Positions 19,140 through 28,115 are shown, numbered from the stretch's first letter. The stretch: 64,000 nt of DNA from Xylanivirga thermophila (GCF_004138105.1 NZ_RXHQ01000003.1:124001-188000); one strand, 5' to 3'. Notes: generated by a model not told the origin, from the sequence alone. Made by a program: numbers and translations.

Positions 19140-20906
19140 GTGGCATCAAGAAAAAACAACAACAATAATGGGAACGATAATGGACATAACAATGGAAACG
19201 GGCATAATAACAACAAATGTAACCATAAATCCAATAACAGACAAAGGGCTAATGTTAAATCGTTAAAAATAATACCTTTGGGGGGAGTTTATGAGATAGG
19301 GAAAAATATGACCGTAATTGAATATGGTGAGGATATAATAGTTATAGATTGCGGGTTAACATTTCCAGAAGACGAGATGTTAGGAATAGATTTGGTTATC
19401 CCAGATACATCTTATCTTTTGAAGAATCGTGATAAAGTGCGCGCTATTATCGTTACTCATGGTCATGAAGATCATATAGGTGCTCTTCCTTATGTTTTAA
19501 AAGACATTAATGTACCTGTCTATGGAACTAAGCTTACTTTAGGTTTAATTGAAACCAAATTTAAAGAGCATCGTATTACAAATGCTAAGCTAGTATGTGT
19601 CAAGGCTAAAGATACTGTAAAAATAGGCTGCTTTACAGTAGAATTTATAAAAACCAGCCATAGTATAGCTGATGCAGTTGCCTTAGCCATACATACCCCG
19701 GTTGGTACTATAGTTCATACTGGTGATTTTAAAGTGGATTATACGCCTATAGATGGTCAAGTTATTGATCTTGGAAAGTTTGCTCAATTGGGGCAAAAAG
19801 GTGTATTAGCTCTATTGGCTGATAGTACTAATGTTGAAAGACCAGGATATACAATGTCGGAGAAAATAGTAGGTGAGACTTTCGAAAATCTATTTGGAAC
19901 TGCTAAGGGACGTATTATAGTAGCTACTTTTGCATCAAATATACATAGAATACAACAAGTAATAAATGCAGCAGTAAAATTTGATCGTAAGGTGGCAATA
20001 TCGGGCAGGAGCATGGTAAATGTTGTTTCCGTAGCTTTAGATTTAGGATATTTAGATGTTCCCCCAAGAGTACTTATTGATTTGGATCATATAAATGATT
20101 ATCCGGATGATAAATTAGTAGTTATCACCACAGGAAGTCAGGGAGAGCCTATGTCAGCTCTGTCACGTATGGCTAGCTCGGAACACAGAAAATTGGATGT
20201 AAAACCTGGAGATATGGTTGTTATTTCAGCAACTCCAATACCCGGTAATGAAAAATTAGTATTTAGAGTTATAAACCAGCTCTTTGAGAGAGGCGCTGAA
20301 GTCATATATGAGAGTTTAGCTGAGGTACATGTATCTGGCCATGCTTGTCAAGAAGAGTTAAAGCTTATACACACATTGGTAAACCCGAAGTTCTTTATTC
20401 CTGTACATGGAGAATATAGGCATTTAAAACGGCATGCAATGTTGGCTGAATCTTTGGGAATGCCCAAAGAAAATATTTTTATACCAGAAATAGGATCTGT
20501 CCTTGAATTTACTCCTAATTCGTGCAAAGTGATGGGATCAGTTCCATCAGGCAGGGTACTAGTAGATGGCCTTGGTATAGGTGATGTAGGAAACATTGTA
20601 CTTAGAGATAGAAAACATCTATCTCAAGATGGGCTTATGGTAGTAGTAGTTACTATCTCGAGGGATAATGGAGATATTATTGCTGGGCCAGATATAATTT
20701 CTCGCGGTTTTGTTTATGTCAGGGAATCAGAAGAACTGATGGAAGAAGCAAGAAAAACCGTAAAATTAATATTAAATCAATGTGGTGAAAAAAATATTAC
20801 TGATTGGGCTACAATAAAGTCTAATATAAAGGATGGGTTAAGAAACTTATTATATGAAAAGACCAAGAGAAATCCTATGATTTTGCCTATTATAATGGAG
20901 ATATAG
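19140..20906 (+). CDS. rnj: Ribonuclease J with an Asn-rich N-terminal extension
   Basis: RNase J is a metallo-beta-lactamase/beta-CASP enzyme with endonuclease and 5'-exonuclease activity in mRNA decay. The metal-binding HGHEDH is at 107-112 and HTGDF follows; the beta-CASP motifs (ATFASNIHR, TGSQGEP, HVSGHACQEE) are present, and a C-terminal domain completes 588 residues. The first 35 residues are a low-complexity stretch with 16 Asn in residues 6-33 plus Gly, His and Lys; it is not part of the usual fold. The start is GTG after GTGAGGAGG. Only one RNase J gene is in the window. Confidence 0.94.
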   Translation: MASRKNNNNNGNDNGHNNGNGHNNNKCNHKSNNRQRANVKSLKIIPLGGVYEIGKNMTVIEYGEDIIVIDCGLTFPEDEMLGIDLVIPDTSYLLKNRDKVRAIIVTHGHEDHIGALPYVLKDINVPVYGTKLTLGLIETKFKEHRITNAKLVCVKAKDTVKIGCFTVEFIKTSHSIADAVALAIHTPVGTIVHTGDFKVDYTPIDGQVIDLGKFAQLGQKGVLALLADSTNVERPGYTMSEKIVGETFENLFGTAKGRIIVATFASNIHRIQQVINAAVKFDRKVAISGRSMVNVVSVALDLGYLDVPPRVLIDLDHINDYPDDKLVVITTGSQGEPMSALSRMASSEHRKLDVKPGDMVVISATPIPGNEKLVFRVINQLFERGAEVIYESLAEVHVSGHACQEELKLIHTLVNPKFFIPVHGEYRHLKRHAMLAESLGMPKENIFIPEIGSVLEFTPNSCKVMGSVPSGRVLVDGLGIGDVGNIVLRDRKHLSQDGLMVVVVTISRDNGDIIAGPDIISRGFVYVRESEELMEEARKTVKLILNQCGEKNITDWATIKSNIKDGLRNLLYEKTKRNPMILPIIMEI

Positions 20907-20938
20907 TTTGTTTATAGGAGGTTAAAAATTCCTCTATC

Positions 20939-20967
20939 TTGTCAAAAAAAATATAATAATATATAAT
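20939..20967 (+). promoter_or_regulatory. SigmaA promoter for mltG
   Basis: TTGTCA at 20939-20944, a 17-base spacer, and TATAAT at 20962-20967. It sits in the 85-base gap between rnj and mltG. Confidence 0.7.
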
Positions 20968-20997
20968 GATATAAACTGATAAGATGGAGGTTTGGTA

Positions 20998-22179
20998 ATG
21001 ATTGATACTGAGCAAGAAAAAAGGCAGGCCATTGAGGCTAGAAATAATAAAAAATCTCAGCTTGACAAAAAAAATAATGATAAAAATATATTAAGACAGT
21101 TTATGATCTATGCTATAAGTTTGAGTATTGTCCTATCTACAGTCCTTATACTCGTAAAAAGTTCATATAAAAAATATATAATGGCTGTTGATCCAAAAGA
21201 CAAATCAGAAACAGTTGTTGAAATACCAATGGCTACCTCTGCGAGGGGTATTGGCGATATTTTATATGAACATCAACTTATAAGGAATAAGGGAGTATTT
21301 AGGATACTTATAGATCTATCCGACAAAGCCTCTAAAATTAAAGCTGGGAAATATAAATTTTCTAAAAGCATGAACCTTAATGAAATTATAGACGGACTAA
21401 CTACAGGAGACGCATTTATACCACAAAAGAAATTTACCATACCAGAGGGTCGAAATATACATGAAATAGCAAGTGCTTTAGAGCAGAGCAAGAAATTTTC
21501 ATTTACAGCGGATGATTTTATAAAAGAAGCATCCGATATAGATAAATATGCTAAAGAATTTTCCTTTTTAAAGGATATACCGCAACAAAGGAAAGAAGGC
21601 AAGTATGCTCAATTTCCACTTGAAGGATATCTTTTCCCTGAGACCTATTTTGTAGATGAAGACGCAACTGCAGAAGATATAATACGCGTAATGTTAAAGC
21701 AATTTGAAAACGTTTATAGGGGAGAATACAAAGCAAGAGCAGATGAATTGGGTCTTACTACTGACCAAGTAGTTTCATTGGCTTCTATTATCCAGAGTGA
21801 GGCCAAGTTAAAAGATGAATTTCCAAAGATATCGGCTGTATTCCATAACAGAATAAAAAAGAATATGGCACTTGAAGCATGTTCGACTATTCAGTATGTT
21901 ACGAGTAGAAAAAGTTTGGTAGTAACAACACAGGAGACTAAGATAGACTCAAAATATAATACTTATAAATATAAGGGCTTACCCATAGGACCTATATGTT
22001 GCCCTGGTGAACTAGCTATAAAAGCAGCCCTTTATCCAGATGAAGAGTTTATGAATGCAGAAAAGCCATATTTGTATTTTGTATTAAAAGATCCAAATGA
22101 AGGTAGCCATGTTTTCAATTATGACTATAAAGCTCATTTACAAGATAAGAAAAAATATGAAAGCCAATGGCAAAATTAA
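20998..22179 (+). CDS. mltG: Endolytic murein transglycosylase MltG
   Basis: MltG is a membrane-bound enzyme that cuts nascent peptidoglycan strands. A short basic cytoplasmic segment is followed by one membrane helix (about 33-52), then the YceG-like domain with EGYLFPETYFVDE, the active-site region ASIIQSEAK (conserved second Glu) and GLPIGPICCPGELAIKAALYP. The length is 393 residues. ATG 20998 is chosen for its spacing from GGAGG at 20986-20990. It has its own promoter, and a terminator follows. In Bacillus the homologue yrrL also precedes trmR and trhP genes. Confidence 0.93.
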   Translation: MIDTEQEKRQAIEARNNKKSQLDKKNNDKNILRQFMIYAISLSIVLSTVLILVKSSYKKYIMAVDPKDKSETVVEIPMATSARGIGDILYEHQLIRNKGVFRILIDLSDKASKIKAGKYKFSKSMNLNEIIDGLTTGDAFIPQKKFTIPEGRNIHEIASALEQSKKFSFTADDFIKEASDIDKYAKEFSFLKDIPQQRKEGKYAQFPLEGYLFPETYFVDEDATAEDIIRVMLKQFENVYRGEYKARADELGLTTDQVVSLASIIQSEAKLKDEFPKISAVFHNRIKKNMALEACSTIQYVTSRKSLVVTTQETKIDSKYNTYKYKGLPIGPICCPGELAIKAALYPDEEFMNAEKPYLYFVLKDPNEGSHVFNYDYKAHLQDKKKYESQWQN

Positions 22180-22183
22180 TACC

Positions 22184-22220
22184 AAAGCAAGGTCCACATA
22201 AAAAGTGGACCTTGCTTTTT
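22184..22220 (+). terminator. Intrinsic terminator after mltG
   Basis: A perfect 14-bp stem (22184-22197 with 22205-22218), GC-rich at the top (GGTCCAC/GTGGACC), ending in a run of Ts. It may be only partly effective because trmR begins 12 bases later with no obvious promoter between. Confidence 0.85.
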
Positions 22221-22231
22221 GAGGGAGACAT

Positions 22232-22885
22232 ATGGATAGAATAAACAAAGAATATATATATGAATTAATAAATAATTTATCAAACTATAAAGATACAGAT
22301 GTAATGCTGTCCATAAGAAAACAGGCTCAAAATAACCAGCTACCAATTTTACGTAGGCCAGTAGCTTGTCTTTTGGATATACTAATAAGATCATCTAAAC
22401 CCCAAAATATTTTGGAAATAGGTACTTCGATAGGATATTCTACAATGGTTATGCTGAATGCCTTAGGGGAGACTGGGAAAATATATACTATGGAAATGGA
22501 TGACAAGATAGCAGATATGGCGATAAATAATTTTAAGCAGGCTGGAGCTTTAGAACGTGTGAAACTTTTCTGGGGAGATGCTAAAGAAATACTCTATTAT
22601 ATGGAAGGAAGCTTTGATTTTATATTTATGGATGGGCCTAAAGCTCAATACCTAAATTATTTGCCATATTGTTTGGATCTATTGAAACCAGGAGGCCTTT
22701 TAGTATGTGATGATGTGCTGTTCTATGGTATGGTTGCCAATAAGCAAATTATAAACAGACGCAAAATAACAATCGTAAAGAGAATGAAAAAATTCTTAAA
22801 GATTATATCGTATCACCCAGATTTGAACACTGCAATAGTACCTCTTGGAGATGGAGTATCTATAAGTTATAAGAAGGAGGCATGA
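22232..22885 (+). CDS. trmR: tRNA 5-hydroxyuridine methyltransferase TrmR-like O-methyltransferase
   Basis: A class I SAM-dependent O-methyltransferase of 217 residues: the SAM loop ILEIGTSIGYSTM is near 66-78, with FIFMDGPKAQY and LLVCDDVLFYG as metal-ligand regions. In Bacillus subtilis the enzyme encoded after mltG (YrrM, TrmR) methylates ho5U34 of tRNAs to mo5U. The same gene order here (mltG, this gene, a U32 family protein) is the reason for the specific name; sequence alone supports only the O-methyltransferase family. Confidence 0.82.
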   Translation: MDRINKEYIYELINNLSNYKDTDVMLSIRKQAQNNQLPILRRPVACLLDILIRSSKPQNILEIGTSIGYSTMVMLNALGETGKIYTMEMDDKIADMAINNFKQAGALERVKLFWGDAKEILYYMEGSFDFIFMDGPKAQYLNYLPYCLDLLKPGGLLVCDDVLFYGMVANKQIINRRKITIVKRMKKFLKIISYHPDLNTAIVPLGDGVSISYKKEA

Positions 22886-22888
22886 TCA

Positions 22889-24121
22889 ATGTTTAAAACA
22901 CCTGAACTTTTAGCACCTGCAGGAAATTTGGAAAAATTAAAGATGGCCATATTGTATGGTGCAGATGCTGTATATATAGGTGGAAAGCAGTTTGGACTCA
23001 GGGCTTTTGCTGATAATCTCACATTGGATGAAATAAAGGAAGGACTCGATTTTGCCCATGCAAGGAATAAAAAAGTGTATATTACCATGAATATATTCGC
23101 ACATAATGAAGATTTTGCTGGTATGGAAGATTATGTACGTGCTTTGGCTAATATGGGGGTAGATGCCATAATTCTATCGGATCCTGGTATATTTTCATTG
23201 GTAAAATCAGTAGCACCTAATATGGATATACATTTGAGCACTCAGGCTAATACTACAAATTGGCGAAGTATTCTTTTTTGGTATAAACAAGGTGTAAGCC
23301 GTGTAATATTAGCGAGGGAATTATCAATAGATGAAATAAGACATATAAGACAAAATACACCTAATGATTTGGAACTAGAAGCATTTGTACACGGTGCAAT
23401 GTGTATATCCTATTCTGGCAGGTGTCTACTTAGTAATTATTTGACAGGTCGTGATTCGAATCGTGGAAAATGTGCCCATACATGTAGATGGAAATATCAT
23501 CTAATGGAAGAAAGTAGACCTGGAGAATATTTTCCTATAATAGAAGATGATAGGGGGGCATATATACTTAATTCCAAAGATCTTTGTATGATTGAGTATT
23601 TACCCTTATTGATGGATGCAGGCTTAAATAGTCTTAAAATAGAAGGAAGAATGAAAAGTAGCTATTATGTTGCTACAGTAGTTCAAGCTTATAGGCGGGA
23701 GATAGATCTGATACAAGCTAAAAAAGGGAAATACCAATTTAATTGTAGATCACTTGATGAATTAAAAAAAGCGAGTCATAGACCTTTTACTACAGGATTT
23801 TATTTTAATAAGCCAACGGAAGAAGATCATAAATATGATAGTAGTAGCTATATAAGGGGTTATGACTTTATTGGTGTAGTATTGGATTATATTCCAGAAG
23901 AAGGTCTAGCATTGGTAGAGCAAAGGAATTTATTTGAAATAGGGGATATTGTAGAAATAATGATTCCAGGGGAAAGTTTTGTTCAACATGAAATAAAAGA
24001 GATACTTGATGAGAATAAAAATCCTATTGCTCGGGCTCCACATCCCCAACAGCATATATATATTCCAATAGATCGACAGTTACCAGCATATTCTATTATA
24101 AGACGCGGGAAAAAGGGATAA
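22889..24121 (+). CDS. trhP: U32 family protein, likely tRNA U34 hydroxylase TrhP
   Basis: This 410-residue member of peptidase family U32 starts PELLAPAGNLEKLKMAILYGADAVYIGG and carries the conserved Cys motifs (GAMCISYSGRCLLSNYLTGRDSNRGKCAHTCRW) that bind an iron-sulfur cluster, then SLKIEGRMKS. Such proteins, despite the name, take part in RNA hydroxylation; TrhP makes 5-hydroxyuridine at tRNA position 34 from prephenate. Bacillus has two adjacent copies, this window one. It begins four bases after trmR, so hydroxylation and methylation are encoded together. Confidence 0.85.
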   Translation: MFKTPELLAPAGNLEKLKMAILYGADAVYIGGKQFGLRAFADNLTLDEIKEGLDFAHARNKKVYITMNIFAHNEDFAGMEDYVRALANMGVDAIILSDPGIFSLVKSVAPNMDIHLSTQANTTNWRSILFWYKQGVSRVILARELSIDEIRHIRQNTPNDLELEAFVHGAMCISYSGRCLLSNYLTGRDSNRGKCAHTCRWKYHLMEESRPGEYFPIIEDDRGAYILNSKDLCMIEYLPLLMDAGLNSLKIEGRMKSSYYVATVVQAYRREIDLIQAKKGKYQFNCRSLDELKKASHRPFTTGFYFNKPTEEDHKYDSSSYIRGYDFIGVVLDYIPEEGLALVEQRNLFEIGDIVEIMIPGESFVQHEIKEILDENKNPIARAPHPQQHIYIPIDRQLPAYSIIRRGKKG

Positions 24122-24150
24122 TATATTAAAAAAAGTATTGATAATACAGG

Positions 24151-24180
24151 CACAATTTTCCTTCAAATTTCATAACATAT
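24151..24180 (+). promoter_or_regulatory. Mother-cell (SigmaK-type) promoter of sigK
   Basis: ACA at 24152-24154, 16 bases, then CATAACATA at 24171-24179 matches the Bacillus SigmaK pattern (AC, about 16 bases, CATAnnnTA). It lies 32 bases upstream of the sigK start and implies autoregulation. Short motif, not unique. Confidence 0.5.
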
Positions 24181-24211
24181 AAGGTGAGTGAGTTTTGAAG
24201 GGGATGATGCC

Positions 24212-24919
24212 ATGCTAGCAATCTCTGGTACTATATTATACTTAGTAAAAGATTTATTTATTTTAGTTTCTCATATTTCTGGTAGTAATTCTTTTCCTCA
24301 GCCATTAACACCAGAAGAAGAGAAATACCATCTGAAAAGGTATGCCGAAGGCTTTGAAGAATCTAAGAACATTCTTATAGAGCATAATCTTAGACTAGTT
24401 GCTCATATTGCAAAAAAGTATACCAATACGGGCAAGGATATGGATGATTTAATATCTATAGGTACTATAGGATTGATAAAAGCCATATCTACTTATGATC
24501 CAAGTAAAAATACACGATTAGCCACCTATGCAGCTCGGTGTATAGAGAATGAGATATTAATGTCTATTCGTTCATCTAAAAAATCCAAAGGAGAAGTTTC
24601 GTTGCATGATCCAATAGGTATAGATAAGGAGGGCAATGAAATTTCTTTGATGGATATATTGGGCACAGATCCCGATTCAGTAGTAGACGAAGTGGAGTTA
24701 AAACTGCAAATAAATAAATTATATAAAAAGATGAAGTCGGTTCTGAAGGACAGGGAGCAAATAGTATTGGAAATGAGGTATGGACTAGGTGATGGTGAAA
24801 ACAAAACACAAAGGGAAATAGCACAAATGCTTGGCATATCTAGATCATATGTATCGCGCATTGAGAAACGTGCAATATCAAAGTTGAGCAAAGAATTTAA
24901 GGCAGAGGGTTGTCAATGA
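24212..24919 (+). CDS. sigK: RNA polymerase sporulation sigma factor SigmaK (pro-form)
   Basis: SigK is the late mother-cell sigma factor. The N-terminal hydrophobic stretch (MLAISGTILYLVKDLFIL) is the pro-sequence removed by SpoIVFB before activity. Then FPQPLTPEEEKYHL, region 2 NLRLVAHIAKKY and DLISIGTIGLIKAI, and region 4 TQREIAQMLGISRSYVSRIEKRA follow, all as in Bacillus SigK. ATG 24212 is chosen (SD GAAGGGGA); an in-frame GTG at 24188 is upstream. The gene of 235 residues is intact, so no skin-type prophage excision is needed here. A terminator overlaps the stop. Confidence 0.93.
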   Translation: MLAISGTILYLVKDLFILVSHISGSNSFPQPLTPEEEKYHLKRYAEGFEESKNILIEHNLRLVAHIAKKYTNTGKDMDDLISIGTIGLIKAISTYDPSKNTRLATYAARCIENEILMSIRSSKKSKGEVSLHDPIGIDKEGNEISLMDILGTDPDSVVDEVELKLQINKLYKKMKSVLKDREQIVLEMRYGLGDGENKTQREIAQMLGISRSYVSRIEKRAISKLSKEFKAEGCQ

Positions 24920-24938
24920 ACATTGACAACCCTTTTTT
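24907..24938 (+). terminator. Intrinsic terminator overlapping the sigK stop
   Basis: A 12-bp perfect stem (24907-24918 with 24921-24932; effectively a four- to six-base loop) followed by TTTTTTAT. The stem starts before the sigK stop codon. Confidence 0.85.
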
Positions 24939-24983
24939 ATTTGTATATCATTCTAAGTATAACTTGGTTTGAGGAGTTGAAAG

Positions 24984-25472
24984 GTGATAAATAAACTGAT
25001 ACCTAATGAATACTTAGAAGATATTTACCAAATAGATATGGCCAGGCTTTTTAAAAGTGGATATAGGAATTTAATTATGGATATAGATAATACGATAATG
25101 CCATGGAATGAATATGTTATTACTCCTAAACTTGTACGTTGGGTAAATCAAACTATATCTATGGGCTTTAAAATATGCTTATTATCCAACAATAATATAC
25201 AAAGAGCCCATTCTTTGGCTGATAAACTTGGCATCATGGCAGCAAGTAATAGGGGGAAACCTTTACCAAGAGCATTTATATCTGCTATTAATGCATTGCA
25301 GGGGACGCGAAGAGATACAATTGTAATTGGCGATCAAATATTTACTGATATTTTGGGCGGGAATATTTTAGGTTTATATACTATACTTGTAGATCCAATA
25401 TCTCCAAATGAATTTTTTGGTACAAAAATCAATCGCTTTATGGAGAAATTTATAAGAAGGAGGATACTTTGA
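24984..25472 (+). CDS. yqeG: YqeG family HAD-IIIA phosphatase
   Basis: A haloacid-dehalogenase-fold hydrolase of 162 residues. The nucleophile motif is MDIDNTIMPW (DxDxT, near 32-41), then LLSNNN as motif II, KPLPRAF, and VIGDQIFTDILGGN as motif IV. Substrate in the cell is not clear from sequence. The GTG start has a GAGG SD. In Bacillus yqeG is followed by yqeH and then aroE; here yqeH is missing and aroE overlaps the yqeG stop by four bases. Confidence 0.9.
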   Translation: MINKLIPNEYLEDIYQIDMARLFKSGYRNLIMDIDNTIMPWNEYVITPKLVRWVNQTISMGFKICLLSNNNIQRAHSLADKLGIMAASNRGKPLPRAFISAINALQGTRRDTIVIGDQIFTDILGGNILGLYTILVDPISPNEFFGTKINRFMEKFIRRRIL

Positions 25473-26305
25473 AAATGTTAGGTTTAATTGGACATCCTGT
25501 AGAACATAGTCTTTCTCCTAAGTTACATAATACTATATATAAAAAGTTGAGATTAGAGATTACATATTCAGCTTATGATATATTTCCTGAAAACTTAGAA
25601 AAGTCAATTATAGCATTAAAGGAACAGTCATTTCTAGGTTTTAATGTAACTATACCATATAAACAAAAAATTATTGAATATTTAGATTATATAGACGAAG
25701 AAGCAAAAATAATAGGTGCTGTAAATACTGTAAAGATAAAAAATGGGAAAATGATTGGATATAATACTGATGGAATGGGTTTTATTGAATCTTTGCACAG
25801 AAAAGGAATAAAAATAGAAAATAAAACTGCTTTAGTGATTGGAGCAGGTGGAGCATCAAGGGCTATATGCACCTATCTTCTAAGAGAAGGTGTATCAAAT
25901 TTATATATAGCGAACCGTACACCAAGTAAAGTATATGCTATTATAATGGATCTAAAGAATATTTGTACTCATAATATTATTGAATATATGCCATTTAGTA
26001 AATTAAACTCTATAGGCAATATTGATATTGTTGTAAATGCCACTTCCATTGGTATGTGGCCACAAATAAATGATAATCCAATCCCAGATTATAAATTTAG
26101 ACCTAATACCGTATGTTTTGATGCTGTATACAATCCTTTGAAAACAAAATTTCTTGAGGCTGCAGAGAACGAAAGTTGTATAATAATCAATGGTATTGAT
26201 ATGCTTATTTTTCAAGCACTAAAGTCTATTGAGATATGGTTAGAAACACCTATTCCCAATGATATTTTTTCATACGCGAAAAGCGTGATATTCGTCGACA
26301 AATAA
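25469..26305 (+). CDS. aroE: Shikimate dehydrogenase
   Basis: AroE reduces 3-dehydroshikimate with NADPH in aromatic amino acid synthesis. The substrate-binding domain has LIGHPVEHSLSPKLHN and FNVTIPYKQ (catalytic Lys). The NADP domain has GAGGASRAICTYL and NRTPSK. The length of 278 residues is normal. TTG 25469 lies five bases after AAGGAGG and overlaps the yqeG stop; ATG 25475 is an alternative. aroK and aroQ lie 8-10 kb away, beyond the pilus operon. Confidence 0.94.
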   Translation: MKMLGLIGHPVEHSLSPKLHNTIYKKLRLEITYSAYDIFPENLEKSIIALKEQSFLGFNVTIPYKQKIIEYLDYIDEEAKIIGAVNTVKIKNGKMIGYNTDGMGFIESLHRKGIKIENKTALVIGAGGASRAICTYLLREGVSNLYIANRTPSKVYAIIMDLKNICTHNIIEYMPFSKLNSIGNIDIVVNATSIGMWPQINDNPIPDYKFRPNTVCFDAVYNPLKTKFLEAAENESCIIINGIDMLIFQALKSIEIWLETPIPNDIFSYAKSVIFVDK

Positions 26306-26357
26306 TTTCAGAAAAGCCTATAAATTGTATTGCAAAATACAGAAATCTGTTGTATTA

Positions 26358-26401
26358 TTGTGTTATATGGTAAAATTATGTTATATTATTTTAAATATAA
26401 C
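26358..26401 (+). promoter_or_regulatory. Candidate promoter and dyad of the type IV pilus operon
   Basis: TTGTGT at 26358-26363, an 18-base spacer and TATATT at 26382-26387 with extended -10 TG. An inverted repeat GTTATATT/AATATAAC (26380-26387 with 26394-26401) overlaps the -10 and could be an operator. AT-rich context limits confidence. Confidence 0.45.
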
Positions 26402-26428
26402 AATATCAAATACGGGTGGTGATGTGAT

Positions 26429-28102
26429 ATTGCCAAAACTGTTATTGATATATTATTGAATAACGGCTCAATTAGTCGCTCTCAGTTGGAATATGTATTG
26501 TCCATGCAAAGCAAGACTGGCCAATCTTTAAACAAGATTTTAATACAGGAAGGTATAATAAGCGAAGAGTATTTAATAAATCTAATGACTGATTATTTTA
26601 ATATAGAATTTATAGACTTAAATAATGCGTCATTAGATTCCAAACTGCAAAAATATATACCCTACTGGTTAGCAAAAAGACACAATATAATTCCAATCAA
26701 GATAGACAATAAAAAAATTTATGTAGCTATGGATGACCCATTTAGTCCTAATATAATAGAGGATATAAAGACTATATCTAAATTACATGTTGTACCAGTT
26801 GTTAGCTATCGTATACAGATAAAAAATGCTATTGAGCGTTATTATAGCCAGGCCATAGCCGAGAAGGCTCTTAAGAATTTTGAGGCTGGAACAGTTAAAG
26901 AAGTACTAAATGAAAATACTGACATCTTGGGGTCTGAAAAGCGTTTAGATTATGCTCCAATTGTAGTATTCATAGATAGTATTATAGAACAGGCACTATC
27001 ATATGAAGCTAGTGATATACATATAGAACCGCTAAAAGCTACAGTACAAATCCGTTTCAGAATAGATGGCACATTAATACAAATTATGGATATACCTAAG
27101 GCAATACATGAAAGTATTATCAGTCGTTTAAAGGTATTAAGCAAGTTAAATATTACAGAGACCCGCTTACCCCAGGATGGGCACTGGATTCAGAATATAA
27201 ATGGGAAAGATGTAAATTTTAGATTATCTATTATCCCTACTATTAATGGAGAAAAAGCAGTTATTCGAATATTAGATGATAAGTATTTTCTCATGTCTAA
27301 AGCATCTCTTGGATTTAATAAACATAATAGTATTCTTTTTGATAAATTGTTAGAGAAGGGGAAGGGAATTATCCTAGTTACAGGTCCAACTGGCAGTGGA
27401 AAAACTACTACACTTTACACCATGCTTAAGGAATTGGATTTTAAGACACAAAACATAATTACTATAGAGGATCCTATAGAATTATCAATAGATGGTATTA
27501 ATCAGATTCAGGTTAATAACAAAAGTGGCTTGACATTTTCCAATGGCCTTAGAGCTATACTACGTCAAGATCCAAATATAATTATGGTAGGAGAAATAAG
27601 GGATGAAGAAACTGCAGAAATTGCAATTAGAGCAGCTATAACAGGCCATTTAGTACTATCTACTCTTCATACCAATGATGCTATGAGTAGTATAATGCGC
27701 CTAGTCGATATGAAAATTCCAAGATATCTTATAGCTGAATCTCTTGAAGGCATCATTTCCCAAAGATTAATTAGAAGAGTATGTAAACATTGTTGTGAAG
27801 AATATATTCCTACTAAAACACAATTAGATATGTTAAATATAGACAACATAAATAATCTTGTTTTTGTAAAAGCAATTGGATGTAGCTACTGTAATAATAC
27901 TGGATATGCAGACCGTATAGCAATACATGAAGTATTTATTCCAACGGAAAAACATAAAATGCTCATACACGATGGTGCTAGATATGATGAAATAGTCAAA
28001 TGTTCTATTGATAATGGTATGACTACCCTAAAATCCGAGGCAATCCGACTTCTATGTGAACAAAAAACTACTTTTGAGGAAGTTGCTAAGGTTATTTACT
28101 AA
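26429..28102 (+). CDS. pilB: Type IV pilus assembly ATPase PilB
   Basis: PilB is the cytoplasmic hexameric motor that drives pilus extension. An N-terminal GspE/MshE region (LLNNGSISRSQLEYVLSMQ) is followed by the ATPase core with Walker A GPTGSGKTTTL, the Asp boxes (IIMVGEIRDEETAE), the LSTLHTNDA His box, and a Cys4 zinc site (CKHC and CSYC). The start is unusual: the only good SD (GGGTGGTGA, 26414-26422) is followed by ATT at 26429 in this frame; the first conventional codon, TTG 26456, has no SD but overlaps the stop of an 11-codon frame that begins at GTG 26424. Confidence 0.9.
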   Translation: MAKTVIDILLNNGSISRSQLEYVLSMQSKTGQSLNKILIQEGIISEEYLINLMTDYFNIEFIDLNNASLDSKLQKYIPYWLAKRHNIIPIKIDNKKIYVAMDDPFSPNIIEDIKTISKLHVVPVVSYRIQIKNAIERYYSQAIAEKALKNFEAGTVKEVLNENTDILGSEKRLDYAPIVVFIDSIIEQALSYEASDIHIEPLKATVQIRFRIDGTLIQIMDIPKAIHESIISRLKVLSKLNITETRLPQDGHWIQNINGKDVNFRLSIIPTINGEKAVIRILDDKYFLMSKASLGFNKHNSILFDKLLEKGKGIILVTGPTGSGKTTTLYTMLKELDFKTQNIITIEDPIELSIDGINQIQVNNKSGLTFSNGLRAILRQDPNIIMVGEIRDEETAEIAIRAAITGHLVLSTLHTNDAMSSIMRLVDMKIPRYLIAESLEGIISQRLIRRVCKHCCEEYIPTKTQLDMLNIDNINNLVFVKAIGCSYCNNTGYADRIAIHEVFIPTEKHKMLIHDGARYDEIVKCSIDNGMTTLKSEAIRLLCEQKTTFEEVAKVIY

Positions 28103-28115
28103 AGGGGTGATACTC

